Positions 15,653-24,628 of a stretch of 63,316 bases of DNA are shown here, piece after piece. A program made the translations under genes and the position numbers. Under the pieces are notes generated by a model. It was not told the DNA's origin. It made no database searches and saw nothing but the letters and a program-made list of their open reading frames with translations. The DNA comes from Deltaproteobacteria bacterium (GTDB taxonomy: Bacteria; Desulfobacterota; B13-G15; RBG-16-54-18): contig JAFGNJ010000016.1 in the NCBI GenBank assembly GCA_016927065.1, positions 1 to 63,316 on the forward strand. The letters are read 5' to 3'. Position 1 is the first letter of the stretch, and the number at the start of each line of letters is the position of its first letter.

Positions 15653-16840
15653 TTATGCGGTTATTCCGCACGCCTTTGCCACAATCTCAGAGATGTCCTG
15701 CACGGAAATCTTGTCTTCGAGCTCCTCTGACTTGACCGCATCCTCGAGCATGTTCAGGCAACTGGGACAGGCAACAGCCAGGATATTCGCCCCTGTCTCA
15801 TGGGCCTCACGGACCCTGCGCCTGGACGGACTGTCGGGGCTCCCTCCCAGAAAATCGATATAGAAATTTCCCCCGCCCCCGCCGCAACAGAGTGCGCTTT
15901 CCCTGTTCTTCTCCAGTTCTATAAACGTCACTCCGGGGATGGCCTGCAGGATCTCCCGGGATGCCTCGTATTCACCGTTCCAGCGCCCCAGGAAACACGG
16001 GTCGTGGAAGGTAACCCGGGCCTCGAAACCCTTGGATATATCCAAGTCCCCATCACTGATGAGACATTGGAGCAATTGGGTGTAGTGAAGGACCTCAAAG
16101 TCACCTTCATAGCAGGGGTATTCGTTCTTTATGGCATTGTATGCATGCGGCGAGAGGGTGACGATGCGGTGCACCCCCAGGTCCTTGAACTGGGCGATGT
16201 TGTCTTCAGCCAGCACTTCAAACAACCCTTGTTCACCGATCATGTTCACGTCATTACCGTCGCAGCCCTCTTCAACTCCCAGTACACCGAATGAGACACC
16301 GGCCCTATCCAGTACGGCGCCGAGCGCCCTGGCAATCTCTTGGGCCCGCGTATCGTAGGAACCGATACAGCCGACGTAATAGAGATAGTCCTGCCCCTGG
16401 TAAGGCTTGAGCCCCATCCCGTCCAGCCAGTCGCCTCGCTTGGCCTTAGGAGTGCCATAGGGATTTCCGTGCCGCTGAATATTCTCCAGGAATTCTTTGA
16501 CAAGTGGGGGTATGGTACCTCGCTCAACCATCTCCCCCTTTGCCGCGGTGATCATATTGAGGATATCGACATTGAAACTGAGCGGGCACTTTGCTTCGCA
16601 GTTTTTGCAGGCGGTGCAGGAAAACATGATATGGGCGAAATGTGCCGTCCAGTCTATTTCATCACTGAGCCAGGCCCGCGTCAGCCATAATCGCCCGCCG
16701 CAAGAATACGTCTCCATGCGGTAGCGGGCATAGGCGGGGCAATTATTGACATCGGTCCAGTCGACGGGAAATTTGCAGTAGCCGCACCGAAAACACCGAT
16801 GTATGGTATCGCCGTATTCAAAGTCCGCCAAGGCCATCAT
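15653..16840 (-). CDS. CCG-domain iron-sulfur oxidoreductase subunit (HdrD/GlcF-like)
   Basis: A 395-residue electron-transfer subunit. Two [4Fe-4S] clusters are predicted near the N-terminus, from CFRCGYC...CP and CTACKNCEAKCP. The C-terminal CCG domain is intact (DPCFLGR, CCGGGGG, CPSC). The first CCG domain keeps the leading cysteine of VGC, but the usual CC pair reads GC (EEGCDG) and the usual CPHC reads SPHA, so its cluster ligands look lost. The ATG overlaps the FAD-subunit stop (16837-16840). In related systems such subunits pass electrons to quinone or ETF. The partner here is unknown. Confidence 0.85.
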   Translation of the reverse strand: MMALADFEYGDTIHRCFRCGYCKFPVDWTDVNNCPAYARYRMETYSCGGRLWLTRAWLSDEIDWTAHFAHIMFSCTACKNCEAKCPLSFNVDILNMITAAKGEMVERGTIPPLVKEFLENIQRHGNPYGTPKAKRGDWLDGMGLKPYQGQDYLYYVGCIGSYDTRAQEIARALGAVLDRAGVSFGVLGVEEGCDGNDVNMIGEQGLFEVLAEDNIAQFKDLGVHRIVTLSPHAYNAIKNEYPCYEGDFEVLHYTQLLQCLISDGDLDISKGFEARVTFHDPCFLGRWNGEYEASREILQAIPGVTFIELEKNRESALCCGGGGGNFYIDFLGGSPDSPSRRRVREAHETGANILAVACPSCLNMLEDAVKSEELEDKISVQDISEIVAKACGITA

Positions 16841-18195
16841 TGTGCCTCCCAGTTTCCAGGATTCATGATCCCATTGGGGTCAAGGAGTTGTTTTATCTTC
16901 CGCATCAGTTCGAGGGTGTTGGGATTGAGTTTTTCCATGACGAGCCGTTGCCCATAGAGCCCGGGCTTCCAAATGGTCCCTCCCAATTCCAAGGCGAGGT
17001 CATCCGTTTCGTGCAAGGCCTCACGTGCGTGTTCGATGGTCTTCGGGTCCGCTCGATTAAAGGCATACGTCCACGAGAACATCATGGCGTGGGCGGTGCC
17101 GATGCATCGTGCAAGCACAGTATAGGGTATGTCGTGTCTTTCAGAAATTTCCTTTCCTCTCCTATAGCATTCAGGGTATTGTTCAATCGGCATAATACTG
17201 CCCACATATTCAAAGCCGCCCCCCTTGCGCCAGTCTGAGGTTTTGGAGAGTTGAGGCCGTTCCAAGCCTCGGATAAAACCGAGGTAGCCGCCATCTCCTT
17301 TATGAATATATTCTCCCAGGGTGTCATCGAAGACGATCTCCAGCTTGAATTCAAGCTCTTTCTCAGAGTCGGCAGCTATATTAATAGTGAAGTGGTGAAG
17401 CTCACTGCTAAAGGGGGGTATGGCCTGGCTCGTAGCCATGATATCTTCAACCATTTGGGTATGGGTAATTTTATAGAAGACTTCAGGAACCAGGTCTTCA
17501 TCATCGACAACAAATTGGGCCATACCCCTGATCTTTTTGCACGGGAAGAGTCGCAACGATACCTTGGTGATGATGCCGGTTGTGCCGGTCCAACCCAGGA
17601 ATAGCCCCACATCGGGGAGGGGATGGAGGGTGAACCAGCCGGCACCTATGGCGCACGATCCGAATTGACAGATCTCGCCTGTGGGGGTAACGACTTCTAA
17701 TCCATTGATCATATCGGAATTAAAGCCGTAGGGGTGCGCAAGGTCTCCCTGGCCGTGGATGACGACATTGCCGGCAATGGTGGCGGCCGGGGGCGCGCCC
17801 GGCTCCGAATGGGTCAGATGGGGATGATGCCGTTCCAAGTAGGCGGTCAATTTGCCCTGGGAAACCCCGCACTCAACCAAGGCGTAGCGCGCCCGCTCAT
17901 TGACCTCAATGATGTCATCCATGCGCTTCAGGTCAAGAAGTATTCCTCCCTTAAAAGGAACAGCGAGGCCGGCCAATGACAACCCACCCCCCAGGGGCAC
18001 GACGGGAATTTTCTCTTTGTTTGCAAGCTGAACGATCTTCCGGATTTCCTCGGCCGTTCGCGGCGCTACCGCATAGTCCGGTCGGTGGGGTTCCGTGGTC
18101 CCCAAGTCCCAGGAGTAGATGAAAAGCTCTTCCGGCTGACTTGAGACATGCTCCGGGCCGACTATCTCAACGAGTGCTTCGTACACTGAATCCAT
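16837..18195 (-). CDS. FAD-linked oxidase (GlcD/2-hydroxyacid dehydrogenase type)
   Basis: A 452-residue flavoprotein of the PCMH/vanillyl-alcohol-oxidase fold. The FAD-binding half has VPLGGGLSLAG and EPGAPPAATIAGNV, and the C-terminal cap ends in the family signature KQLLDPNGIMNPGNW. It is the middle gene of a three-gene operon with two CCG-type Fe-S proteins, which suggests a 2-hydroxyacid (lactate- or glycolate-like) dehydrogenase complex. The actual substrate cannot be read from the sequence. The stop overlaps the next gene's ATG. Confidence 0.87.
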   Translation of the reverse strand: MDSVYEALVEIVGPEHVSSQPEELFIYSWDLGTTEPHRPDYAVAPRTAEEIRKIVQLANKEKIPVVPLGGGLSLAGLAVPFKGGILLDLKRMDDIIEVNERARYALVECGVSQGKLTAYLERHHPHLTHSEPGAPPAATIAGNVVIHGQGDLAHPYGFNSDMINGLEVVTPTGEICQFGSCAIGAGWFTLHPLPDVGLFLGWTGTTGIITKVSLRLFPCKKIRGMAQFVVDDEDLVPEVFYKITHTQMVEDIMATSQAIPPFSSELHHFTINIAADSEKELEFKLEIVFDDTLGEYIHKGDGGYLGFIRGLERPQLSKTSDWRKGGGFEYVGSIMPIEQYPECYRRGKEISERHDIPYTVLARCIGTAHAMMFSWTYAFNRADPKTIEHAREALHETDDLALELGGTIWKPGLYGQRLVMEKLNPNTLELMRKIKQLLDPNGIMNPGNWEAQ

Positions 18196-18199
18196 AAGC

Positions 18200-19249
18200 T
18201 CACCTCCATCCTTCCGGCTTCTCGCCGATGGCGACTCGACACAGATCGCTCATAAAGACGGGTCTGATGCCGCTTTGGACAAGCATCTGACCCAGAGTGT
18301 TATAACAGGCGGGGCAATTAAAAACGCAAACCTCAGCCCCGGCGTTTTTCATGTCCTCTATGTTTTTTCTCCGGAGATCGGCGGTGCGCTTGCGGCTCCC
18401 CTCTCGTCTCTGCCCCTCCATGGTGCCGCCGCAACAGAGGGCGTTTTCATCGACATATTCCCTTTCCACGGTTTGGGCACCGATCAGGTCAAAGATCGCC
18501 TGAACGAAGCGATGTTTATCCGGGGACAATCGAGATGAACAGGGGCGTTGATACGCCACCTTGAGCTTCACCGGCTTTATTTCCTTCTTGAGCTCAAGCA
18601 GTCGATTATAAAGATATTCAAAAAAGTGAACGGGCGTGAAGGGAACCTCCATACCAATTGCCGGGCAGTACGAGGTATAGGTCCCGTAACATTCGTCATG
18701 GAAGCAGACAACTTCAGTAACCTCGTGCTCAGCGATCGTTTTAATGATCTTGGGCAATCGCTCCTTGATGACAGAGTTCCTGGCGTAGTGGAGGTACATG
18801 AGTTGACAAAAGTAGTGAAACATCTTGCGGGGGTCTGTTGAGATTACCGGGAGGCCCTCAAAGAGCTTTCCCTGTATCAGATGCATGAGATCGGCAAAGG
18901 CCCCCATCAAGAGGGCTCTGCCGTTTATCTTCTCGATCGTGGGTTCACCCCGGAACGGAATCCCTGTCTTAATACCCCGCTTGATAATCGGACGGGGCAG
19001 GGGCGGAATATCGAGTTCCTCCTGTTTCTCCACGATGAGGTAGAAGGGGTGATTGTTGAAGGAGCAGTATTCCTCACAGGCATAGCAGGTAACGCAATCG
19101 TGCAAAACCGAAGAATCCTCACCGTGCGCTATTTTCAGTATCTCCTTTTTGGCGCTTTCCTTATCGATATCAATGTACTGGCACTTGGCGAGGCAATCTT
19201 GCGTGCGGCACTTGAGGCAGGTATCTTCATCATATTTTAACGCATACAT
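18200..19249 (-). CDS. Iron-sulfur oxidoreductase subunit with ferredoxin and CCG domains
   Basis: A 349-residue protein that heads the minus-strand operon. Eight cysteines in CLKCRTQDCLAKC and CVTCYACEEYC (residues about 12-65) predict two [4Fe-4S] clusters. The C-terminal CCG domain (RPCSSRL, CCGGTMEG, CPAC) resembles heterodisulfide-reductase subunits. Four bases separate its stop from the FAD oxidase start, so the proteins are probably made as a complex. A second CCG protein (15653-16840) completes the set. Confidence 0.85.
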   Translation of the reverse strand: MYALKYDEDTCLKCRTQDCLAKCQYIDIDKESAKKEILKIAHGEDSSVLHDCVTCYACEEYCSFNNHPFYLIVEKQEELDIPPLPRPIIKRGIKTGIPFRGEPTIEKINGRALLMGAFADLMHLIQGKLFEGLPVISTDPRKMFHYFCQLMYLHYARNSVIKERLPKIIKTIAEHEVTEVVCFHDECYGTYTSYCPAIGMEVPFTPVHFFEYLYNRLLELKKEIKPVKLKVAYQRPCSSRLSPDKHRFVQAIFDLIGAQTVEREYVDENALCCGGTMEGQRREGSRKRTADLRRKNIEDMKNAGAEVCVFNCPACYNTLGQMLVQSGIRPVFMSDLCRVAIGEKPEGWR

Positions 19250-19421
19250 CTATCGTCTCCCTATGGAAATGTTTCATGACCCAAAGGCCAGGCACAAATA
19301 GGGGAATAATTGTAATGGGAACGGACGATAAGATCAATGGTTTTTGCTCGGCATTATCTCCATCTGCTGGGGCGGATGTTGAAAAAGAAGCCCTCATAAG
19401 AAAAATATACCAAAACTAAGA

Positions 19422-19465
19422 AAGGGGGCCAAATCCCCACAGCCTGTGTCGGTTTTGGCCCCCTT
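19422..19465 (-). terminator. 12-bp GC-rich hairpin with T-rich tail on the minus strand
   Basis: AAGGGGGCCAAA (19422-19433) and TTTGGCCCCCTT (19454-19465) are perfect reverse complements around a 20-base loop. Read on the minus strand the stem is followed by a T-rich run (TTTCTTAGTTTT), so it could end transcripts of the 19764-20084 gene. It could also act as a leader hairpin for the Fe-S/FAD operon if the promoter at 19564-19592 is real. Confidence 0.55.
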
Positions 19466-19563
19466 CTGCGCGACCGTGTTCGTAACAACTACACACTGCC
19501 CGAACAATATCTAAATATGAGGCTCAACTCCCCTGTTTTTAGTAAAATTGTACTATTTAAATT

Positions 19564-19592
19564 TTATTAATAAAATAATGATAAAAAGTCAA
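19564..19592 (-). promoter_or_regulatory. Candidate promoter of the Fe-S/FAD operon
   Basis: On the minus strand TTGACT (19592-19587) and TAATAA (19569-19564) are 17 bases apart in very AT-rich DNA. The start point would leave a leader of about 310 bases containing the hairpin at 19422-19465. AT-rich DNA gives false hits easily. Confidence 0.35.
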
Positions 19593-19763
19593 GTACTTTT
19601 TTAGAGGGAATAATAAGGGGGATTTTTATGGCCTGAGGAATGCGGAGTTATGACATGAGGAACTAGTGGTCATGTTGTGCGAGTGCACGTGCTGCGGCAA
19701 ATCCCTTCTCTACATAACGTATCCTGATACTGACAGGCCCCGTGGGGATTGACAGAAAAGTTT

Positions 19764-20084
19764 CTAGCGCACCTTACTCCCCGGCGGCACCTCTTTGTCG
19801 GGGATGATCATAACCGGCTTCCCGTCGACATCCGCCGCCAGGATCATTCCTTGGCTCTCTATGCCCCTGAGTTTTCTCGGCTCCAGATTGACCAGTATCG
19901 GCACTTGCCTGCCGATGAACTCCTCCGGCGTGTAGGCAGGTGCCATACCTGCCACCACCTGTCTGGATTCTCCTCCGAGATCGAGCTCTAACCTGATCAA
20001 TTTGTCGGCCCCCTCCACCTTATCCGCAGCCGTTACCGTGCCGATCCTGATATCCAGTTTCGTGAAATCATCAAAGGTGACCAT
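19764..20084 (-). CDS. tRNA-binding domain protein (MetG C-terminal/CsaA-like)
   Basis: A 106-residue free-standing OB-fold tRNA-binding domain, like the C-terminal dimerisation domain of methionyl-tRNA synthetase, Trbp111 or CsaA. Family features are KLDIRIGTVTAADKVEGADKL, VVAGMAPAYTPEEFIGRQVP and the end PGSKVR. It may assist a shorter MetG encoded elsewhere or act as a general tRNA binder. A GGAGG site precedes the ATG. Confidence 0.87.
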   Translation of the reverse strand: MVTFDDFTKLDIRIGTVTAADKVEGADKLIRLELDLGGESRQVVAGMAPAYTPEEFIGRQVPILVNLEPRKLRGIESQGMILAADVDGKPVMIIPDKEVPPGSKVR

Positions 20085-20157
20085 TAAATCCTCCTTGTCG
20101 GCAATGTATTATAGTGCTACCGCCACGCAATGAGAACATATCGTACCGGATGCGATC

Positions 20158-20988
20158 TTATTCATCAACCTTTTCTTGTTGTTTCTGAGCCGTGCCGACA
20201 GGCCCTAGCAATCGGGCCGTGTTCGTGCCGGCAATCTTCTCTTTCGCATCGTCCGTAAGAAAGGGTAGGGATAATAAAAAACGCAATTCCTCCCCTTGAT
20301 CGAGCCAGGGGCTGTCAGTACCAAAGAGGAAGCGCTCAATAGGATGTCGCGCGAAGAAACGTTTCAACAGGGGCGTCGGCATCTTTCGTAAGACGAACGA
20401 GGTGTCAAGGTAGATGTCATTGCCCAGCAGGTAGCGCTCCACCTCTTGATACATATCCGCTCCACCCATATGGGCGGCGATAATACAGAGATGGGGGAAA
20501 TCGCTGTGCACCTGTGCCAGTCGTTTCGGTGAAGCATGTACCGGTGTCGGCAGGCCGGGGTCTACCCCCACATGAAAGAGGACCGGCATACCTTCTGCCT
20601 GGGCCAGTTCATAAAAGGGATAGGCACGCCTTTCATCAATAAAAAAATCCTGGTAATCAGGATGTACCTTAAAGCCTTTAAACCCCTCTGCCTTCAATGA
20701 ACTGATGAAATCCGGCGCAGCCGGAAGATCGGGATGCATCGTAGCCAGCAGAAAAATCTGAGGATGAAGGATCCCCCGCAGCCACTGGTTGATAGGCTCT
20801 ACCTGGTCGGGTTGTGTTGCGATTCTCGATACCACCGAGCAGTCTATCCTCGCCTCACCCATTGAGCGCAACAGCCCCTCGAGAGTGCCGTCTGTGTAGG
20901 ACTGGACGCCGGCTCGCTCCCGCACCGCATCGAGTATCCGTGTCGTCATATGCGGGGGGTAAATGTGCGTGTGGACGTCGACGATCAT
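20158..20988 (-). CDS. Amidohydrolase family protein (COG2159 type)
   Basis: A 276-residue TIM-barrel metal-dependent hydrolase or decarboxylase of the amidohydrolase-2 family. The N-terminal VDVHTHIYPP carries the metal-binding HxH, FKVHPDYQDF and LFHVGVDPG follow, AAHMGG supplies the next histidine, and FGTDSPWL holds the catalytic aspartate. The substrate is not predictable. The start is followed immediately on the minus strand by the family's metal motif, so the N-terminus is complete. Confidence 0.83.
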   Translation of the reverse strand: MIVDVHTHIYPPHMTTRILDAVRERAGVQSYTDGTLEGLLRSMGEARIDCSVVSRIATQPDQVEPINQWLRGILHPQIFLLATMHPDLPAAPDFISSLKAEGFKGFKVHPDYQDFFIDERRAYPFYELAQAEGMPVLFHVGVDPGLPTPVHASPKRLAQVHSDFPHLCIIAAHMGGADMYQEVERYLLGNDIYLDTSFVLRKMPTPLLKRFFARHPIERFLFGTDSPWLDQGEELRFLLSLPFLTDDAKEKIAGTNTARLLGPVGTAQKQQEKVDE

Positions 20989-21004
20989 ACCAGGAAGGAA
21001 GCGA

Positions 21005-21616
21005 CTACGTTTGCGAGAGAGCCCCCTCAGCTTCTCCTCCTGCTTTAATGATAATCTCCTCTAACCTCCGCTTGGGTACATGGTGGACGCCCTTATTGTC
21101 ACGCCAGTAGTGGAAGTCGCCTCCTGGTTCCAGGTCTTCGAGTACGACCCGCTCCGCGGGCTTGCCGAGGGCTACGACGAGCCGGATCTTGAGGTGTTCG
21201 GGAATGTTGAGCTTCTGCCGCAGCCTCTCTTTGTCAATCGACCCGATCATACACCCCCCTAGGCCCTGTTCCACCGCCCCCAGCAGGATGGTCTGCGCCG
21301 CTATGCCGTCGTCGCACCACCAATCGTGCGTAATGTCCTCATCAATGAGGATTACAATATAGGCGGTTGGCCGCTCTCCTGGAGCCGGACCGTCCCAGTC
21401 CTTCAAATAAGCAGCCCATGTCAGACAGGGGAAGATGCCGTCATTGGTCTTCTGGTCCGCGGAGAGGATATACTTGAGCGGCTGGCGATTGGTTGCCGAG
21501 GGCGTGCAGCGGGCCAGCCCTACCAGTTCCTCAAGGGTTTCATATGCAATAGGGTGCGATTCATCAAAGCGTCGGTAGCTCCGGTTGCGTAGGACAAGGT
21601 CTCGCAGACTGGCCAT
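21005..21616 (-). CDS. Nitroreductase family protein
   Basis: An FMN-dependent oxidoreductase of about 203 residues. The opening LRDLVLRNRSYRRFDE carries the FMN-phosphate-binding arginines. Later blocks are LVGLARCTPSATNRQPLKYI and GLGGCMIGSIDKERLRQKLNIPE. The ATG at 21616 is chosen because GAGAGG precedes it; an in-frame ATG twelve codons upstream has no such site. It lies 16 bases upstream of the amidohydrolase gene and could be cotranscribed. Confidence 0.88.
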   Translation of the reverse strand: MASLRDLVLRNRSYRRFDESHPIAYETLEELVGLARCTPSATNRQPLKYILSADQKTNDGIFPCLTWAAYLKDWDGPAPGERPTAYIVILIDEDITHDWWCDDGIAAQTILLGAVEQGLGGCMIGSIDKERLRQKLNIPEHLKIRLVVALGKPAERVVLEDLEPGGDFHYWRDNKGVHHVPKRRLEEIIIKAGGEAEGALSQT

Positions 21617-21682
21617 TGCGTCACCTCTCGTAAGGATTTGTATGTGGTGCAAGAAAGTAAATAAGAACTTGAGCCGTCTCAG

Positions 21683-22180
21683 TTAGTCTATCTTTTTAAA
21701 CTTGCCCCCCTTGGTCCCGCACACGGGACACGTATCGGGGGCTCCCTTCTCAGCCGTGTATCCGCACACCGGGCAGACGTAATAGGGATAGTCCTCCTGT
21801 GCGCCTTCCAGCCCGTCGAGGAGCTTCTGATAAAGCTGCGCGTGTATCTTTTCTACCTCGTTTGCATAAGAAAAGCTCCGCTCGGCGTCCTTGTGCCCTT
21901 CGGCCTTGGCCGCCTCGATCATCTCCGGATACATATGTTGGAATTCGTGGTTCTCCCCATTGATGGCATCCGTCAGGTTCTCTTTGGTGCTCCCAATGGC
22001 CTTGAGGGCCCTCAGGTGGTTATGGGCGTGCACGGTCTCTGCTTCGGCGGCCGCCCGGAAGAGTCGGGCCACCTGGGGATATCCTTCTTGATCGGCCTTG
22101 GCGGCATAGGCCAGATACTTGCGGTTTGCCTGGGACTCTCCGGCAAAGGCCTCTTTCAGGTACTCCTCGCTCTTGGACAT
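21683..22180 (-). CDS. Rubrerythrin
   Basis: Peroxide-reducing non-heme iron protein of anaerobes, 165 residues. The ferritin-like di-iron domain shows EAFAGESQANRKYLAYA, EAETVHAHNHLRAL, NGENHEFQHMYPEM and EVEKIHAQLYQKLL, all with metal-binding Glu/His. The C-terminal rubredoxin domain has CPVCGYTAEKGAPDTCPVCG. The ATG at 22180 is preceded by AGGAGGGG, which rules out the seven-residue extension. Typical of oxygen-sensitive bacteria. Confidence 0.95.
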   Translation of the reverse strand: MSKSEEYLKEAFAGESQANRKYLAYAAKADQEGYPQVARLFRAAAEAETVHAHNHLRALKAIGSTKENLTDAINGENHEFQHMYPEMIEAAKAEGHKDAERSFSYANEVEKIHAQLYQKLLDGLEGAQEDYPYYVCPVCGYTAEKGAPDTCPVCGTKGGKFKKID

Positions 22181-22345
22181 TGATCTTCCCCTCCTTTGCA
22201 ATTATGTGAATCTAACGATAAGATATTACCTGCATGCCCCCTTGTCCAGAATGCTCTGGGGATGTGGCTTAGCCCCCTCATTATGGAATCAGATAATTCC
22301 CTCGAGGCTCGCTTCTGAACAAATGAGGCCGCTTTCTTCTCCCTA

Positions 22346-23077
22346 TTATCCTTTTGGTTTTTTAACCGACCTTTTTGAGAGCTCCTCAAAATAGGGGGTG
22401 AATAGATAGCGGATCTCCCCCAGGGATTCCTCGATGACCACCGGCATTGCCTTGGTATAGATGTCCAACAAAATAATGGCATTAACCGCAGAGTCCGCTT
22501 CTGTCGCAGCGCGCAGCCGTTTTGCAACGGCAACATTGACGACCTCTATGTCGTAGTAGATCTCCCTCAGGCCCGCTAAGGTAAGATCGGCATTGTGTCC
22601 CTCTTTGTTTAAAAAATATTGCGCCAGCAAATACATGGAGGTAGCACGGTAGACGGTCTCCTCCGCACTGGCAAACGGCAGATGAAACCGTGCCATGGGT
22701 TTAAAGAAGGCCATGTAGGGACAGCCGCTCGTTGCCATCACAAGCCCCATCAAAGAACTCATGCCCCGTTGCACAGTCGTATGTTGGGTAATAAATCGTT
22801 CCGCCGTCATAACATCCACGGCGATCTCGCTATACGAGATGAGGCCTTCAAAACGTTCCACGATAGGAACGAGGTTGGCGGCAAGCGGACAGTAAGGACA
22901 CTCGGCAGGAGTAAAGGGACAATGGGAACACTGGCAAAAATCAAGCTGAGCCCACGTAGGCAAGCTATCCGGTATATTATCCACCAATTCGAGCTTCGCT
23001 ACATCTAACTTCACGGTAAAGGTTTCACGCACGCCTTCCGGCAGTGTAAGGTAGTATCGAATGGTTATGATTTCCAT
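22346..23077 (-). CDS. Conserved cysteine-rich protein of unknown function
   Basis: A 243-residue protein I cannot assign to a characterised family. Residues about 47-66 hold a dense cysteine cluster (CQCSHCPF...CPYCPLA) that could bind zinc or an iron-sulfur centre, followed by helical segments with conserved-looking GLVMATSGCPYMAFFKPMARFHLPF. A complete start and end suggest an intact gene. It neighbours rubrerythrin but runs 165 bases upstream of it with no coupling. Confidence 0.65.
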   Translation of the reverse strand: MEIITIRYYLTLPEGVRETFTVKLDVAKLELVDNIPDSLPTWAQLDFCQCSHCPFTPAECPYCPLAANLVPIVERFEGLISYSEIAVDVMTAERFITQHTTVQRGMSSLMGLVMATSGCPYMAFFKPMARFHLPFASAEETVYRATSMYLLAQYFLNKEGHNADLTLAGLREIYYDIEVVNVAVAKRLRAATEADSAVNAIILLDIYTKAMPVVIEESLGEIRYLFTPYFEELSKRSVKKPKG

Positions 23078-23393
23078 ATAACTCCCATCTGGTGGTTACG
23101 GGTGGGTCCTCTCCCAGAGGATTCTAGAAAAAAGGCTGCGTGCCCTTCACAAAAGCATTGTTCACGTGATAGTTGAGAGATGCGGACGTCTTCGTGTCCT
23201 TAGTTGTTTTGCAGGTCTCTTGCTGTTTGTGTTGTGAAGATCAGACGTTGCACAACGGCGAGTTTTACGAATTTTTAACCTCCGTTTGGCATCTCCGTAT
23301 TTTCCAAACCTACCACTCATCGTATCATCTCACAGTAGTCCAAACATACCACAACAGCGCGCGGCTGTTCAAGCGGCATTCCACCTGCGTACT
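23078..23393. other. 316-base gap, nothing recognised
   Basis: Only a short hairpin (CCTCTcccAGAGG near 23111) is seen. No convincing coding frame, promoter or repeat is visible on either strand. Confidence 0.4.
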
Positions 23394-24233
23394 CTATCGC
23401 TTCGTGCGGGAATCCTTCAGCCATGCCGCGGGATCGAGCTTATAGTAATTCTTCAGCGCCTCGTACAGTTCCGGATGTCTCCCCTTTAATGCGTGCGGCT
23501 TTTCGAAAAACGTCTCGGTGGCAACCGCGAAAAACTCCGCGGGTTTGGTTGCTCCATATTCGTCCATCACGGTCTCCAATCCGCGTCTCACCGTGGCCTG
23601 CATCTGCTCATATTCTTTCCGTAAAATGCGAGCCCAGGCTGCATACGAGGAACCGTGCTCAAGAATGGGTGCGCCATCAGCTCTCCCATCCTCTTGATCT
23701 AATTGATGGGCAAACTCATGCAATACAACATTCTGTCCGTCTCGAAAATCCATGGCTCCATGTTTTACGGAATCCCACGCGAGAACGAGAGCGCCGCTTC
23801 GCCACGATTCGCCGAGGCGAGCCGATGTGCCCTCAACGTATGCGTGATCTCCCACATACTCAACATCTCTTGACACAAACGTGCTGGGATATACCAGGAT
23901 TGAGTGAAGCCTCGGATAATACCTGGCCTTTCGATTCAACAGCAGAATACCGGCTTGGGCTGCTATGGTAACCTGTATCTCATCGGTCATCTCCAGCCCG
24001 CCACAGCCTTCAAACTGTTTTTCCGCCAACAAGACCTGCATGTGACCATGGAGTTGATGCTTGAGCGGAGCGGGTAGGTACGCGTACAAAGGGACATTCA
24101 GCTCCACAATCGCCTTCCATGCTGAAGGAAAAGGCGCGGCCATGAGGCGCCTCCTGCGTGTATCACGGAGATACCACCGCCCGAGTATAACGGCGCAGAT
24201 CAATACCATCGCCAACAGTACAAACCAGAACAC
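23394..24233 (-). CDS. mtfA: MtfA-type zinc metallopeptidase, membrane-anchored
   Basis: A 279-residue member of the MtfA/YeeI peptidase family. One N-terminal membrane segment (residues 2-20) precedes the domain, unlike soluble E. coli MtfA. The zinc motif HEFAHQLD places ligands at H172 and H176 with catalytic E173, and the second conserved block is EFFAVATETFFEKP. In E. coli the protein binds the glucose repressor Mlc; whether that holds here is unknown because no Mlc is visible. Confidence 0.87.
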   Translation of the reverse strand: MFWFVLLAMVLICAVILGRWYLRDTRRRRLMAAPFPSAWKAIVELNVPLYAYLPAPLKHQLHGHMQVLLAEKQFEGCGGLEMTDEIQVTIAAQAGILLLNRKARYYPRLHSILVYPSTFVSRDVEYVGDHAYVEGTSARLGESWRSGALVLAWDSVKHGAMDFRDGQNVVLHEFAHQLDQEDGRADGAPILEHGSSYAAWARILRKEYEQMQATVRRGLETVMDEYGATKPAEFFAVATETFFEKPHALKGRHPELYEALKNYYKLDPAAWLKDSRTKR

Positions 24234-24266
24234 TCGCGGACCTGTTCTTTGGAAAGCTCTGCGCCC

Positions 24267-24536
24267 TTATTGCGCGGTGAGCTTTATGATGACGGCATTG
24301 CGCCGATCCGGACAGTCCAGCACAAGCTCGCCCTCCGATGCCCAGGGATATGCGCCGCCGAACTGCATGACGCTCAGGTTCGGAAAGAGATCATGATAAA
24401 AGAAGCCGCACAATCCCCCGCAGTCATAGCAGCTGATGGAGAAGGTATCCCCTTGCTGATGCCCGGCGCTGCACGTGCCTTTGACAGCAATAATCTCCGC
24501 CTTGAGTGGTTTGATAAACGATGGGTTAATTGCCAT
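24267..24536 (-). CDS. TIGR04076-like small cysteine-containing protein
   Basis: An 89-residue protein that resembles the TIGR04076 family in its layout: a strand-rich N-terminus with KGTCSAGHQQGD, then CYDCGGLCGFFYHDLFP, MQFGGAYPW and the closing CPDRRNAVIIKL. The function of the family is not known. The ATG at 24536 is chosen because GGAG lies nine bases upstream. It may be cotranscribed with the cupin gene upstream. Confidence 0.7.
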   Translation of the reverse strand: MAINPSFIKPLKAEIIAVKGTCSAGHQQGDTFSISCYDCGGLCGFFYHDLFPNLSVMQFGGAYPWASEGELVLDCPDRRNAVIIKLTAQ

Positions 24537-24628
24537 GTAAGATTTCTCCTTTCTTTGTCCCACAATACAATGTACGTATTGTCAGCGATTCGTATGGGTG
24601 CAACAACGTAAAGCCCTTGTGCTTCTGA

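Larger units (their letters stand above)
19250..19763. other. 514-base intergenic region with hairpin and minus-strand promoter candidate
   Basis: No coding frame is convincing here. The region holds an AT-rich stretch (about 19540-19620) with a minus-strand promoter candidate at 19564-19592 and a 12-bp perfect hairpin at 19422-19465. Both lie upstream of the Fe-S/FAD operon and downstream of the tRNA-binding protein gene. Confidence 0.5.

Noticed and set aside
23173..23445. 90-codon plus-strand frame between the cysteine-rich protein and mtfA
   Set aside because: No ribosome site or recognisable residues, and it overlaps the 3' end of mtfA on the other strand.
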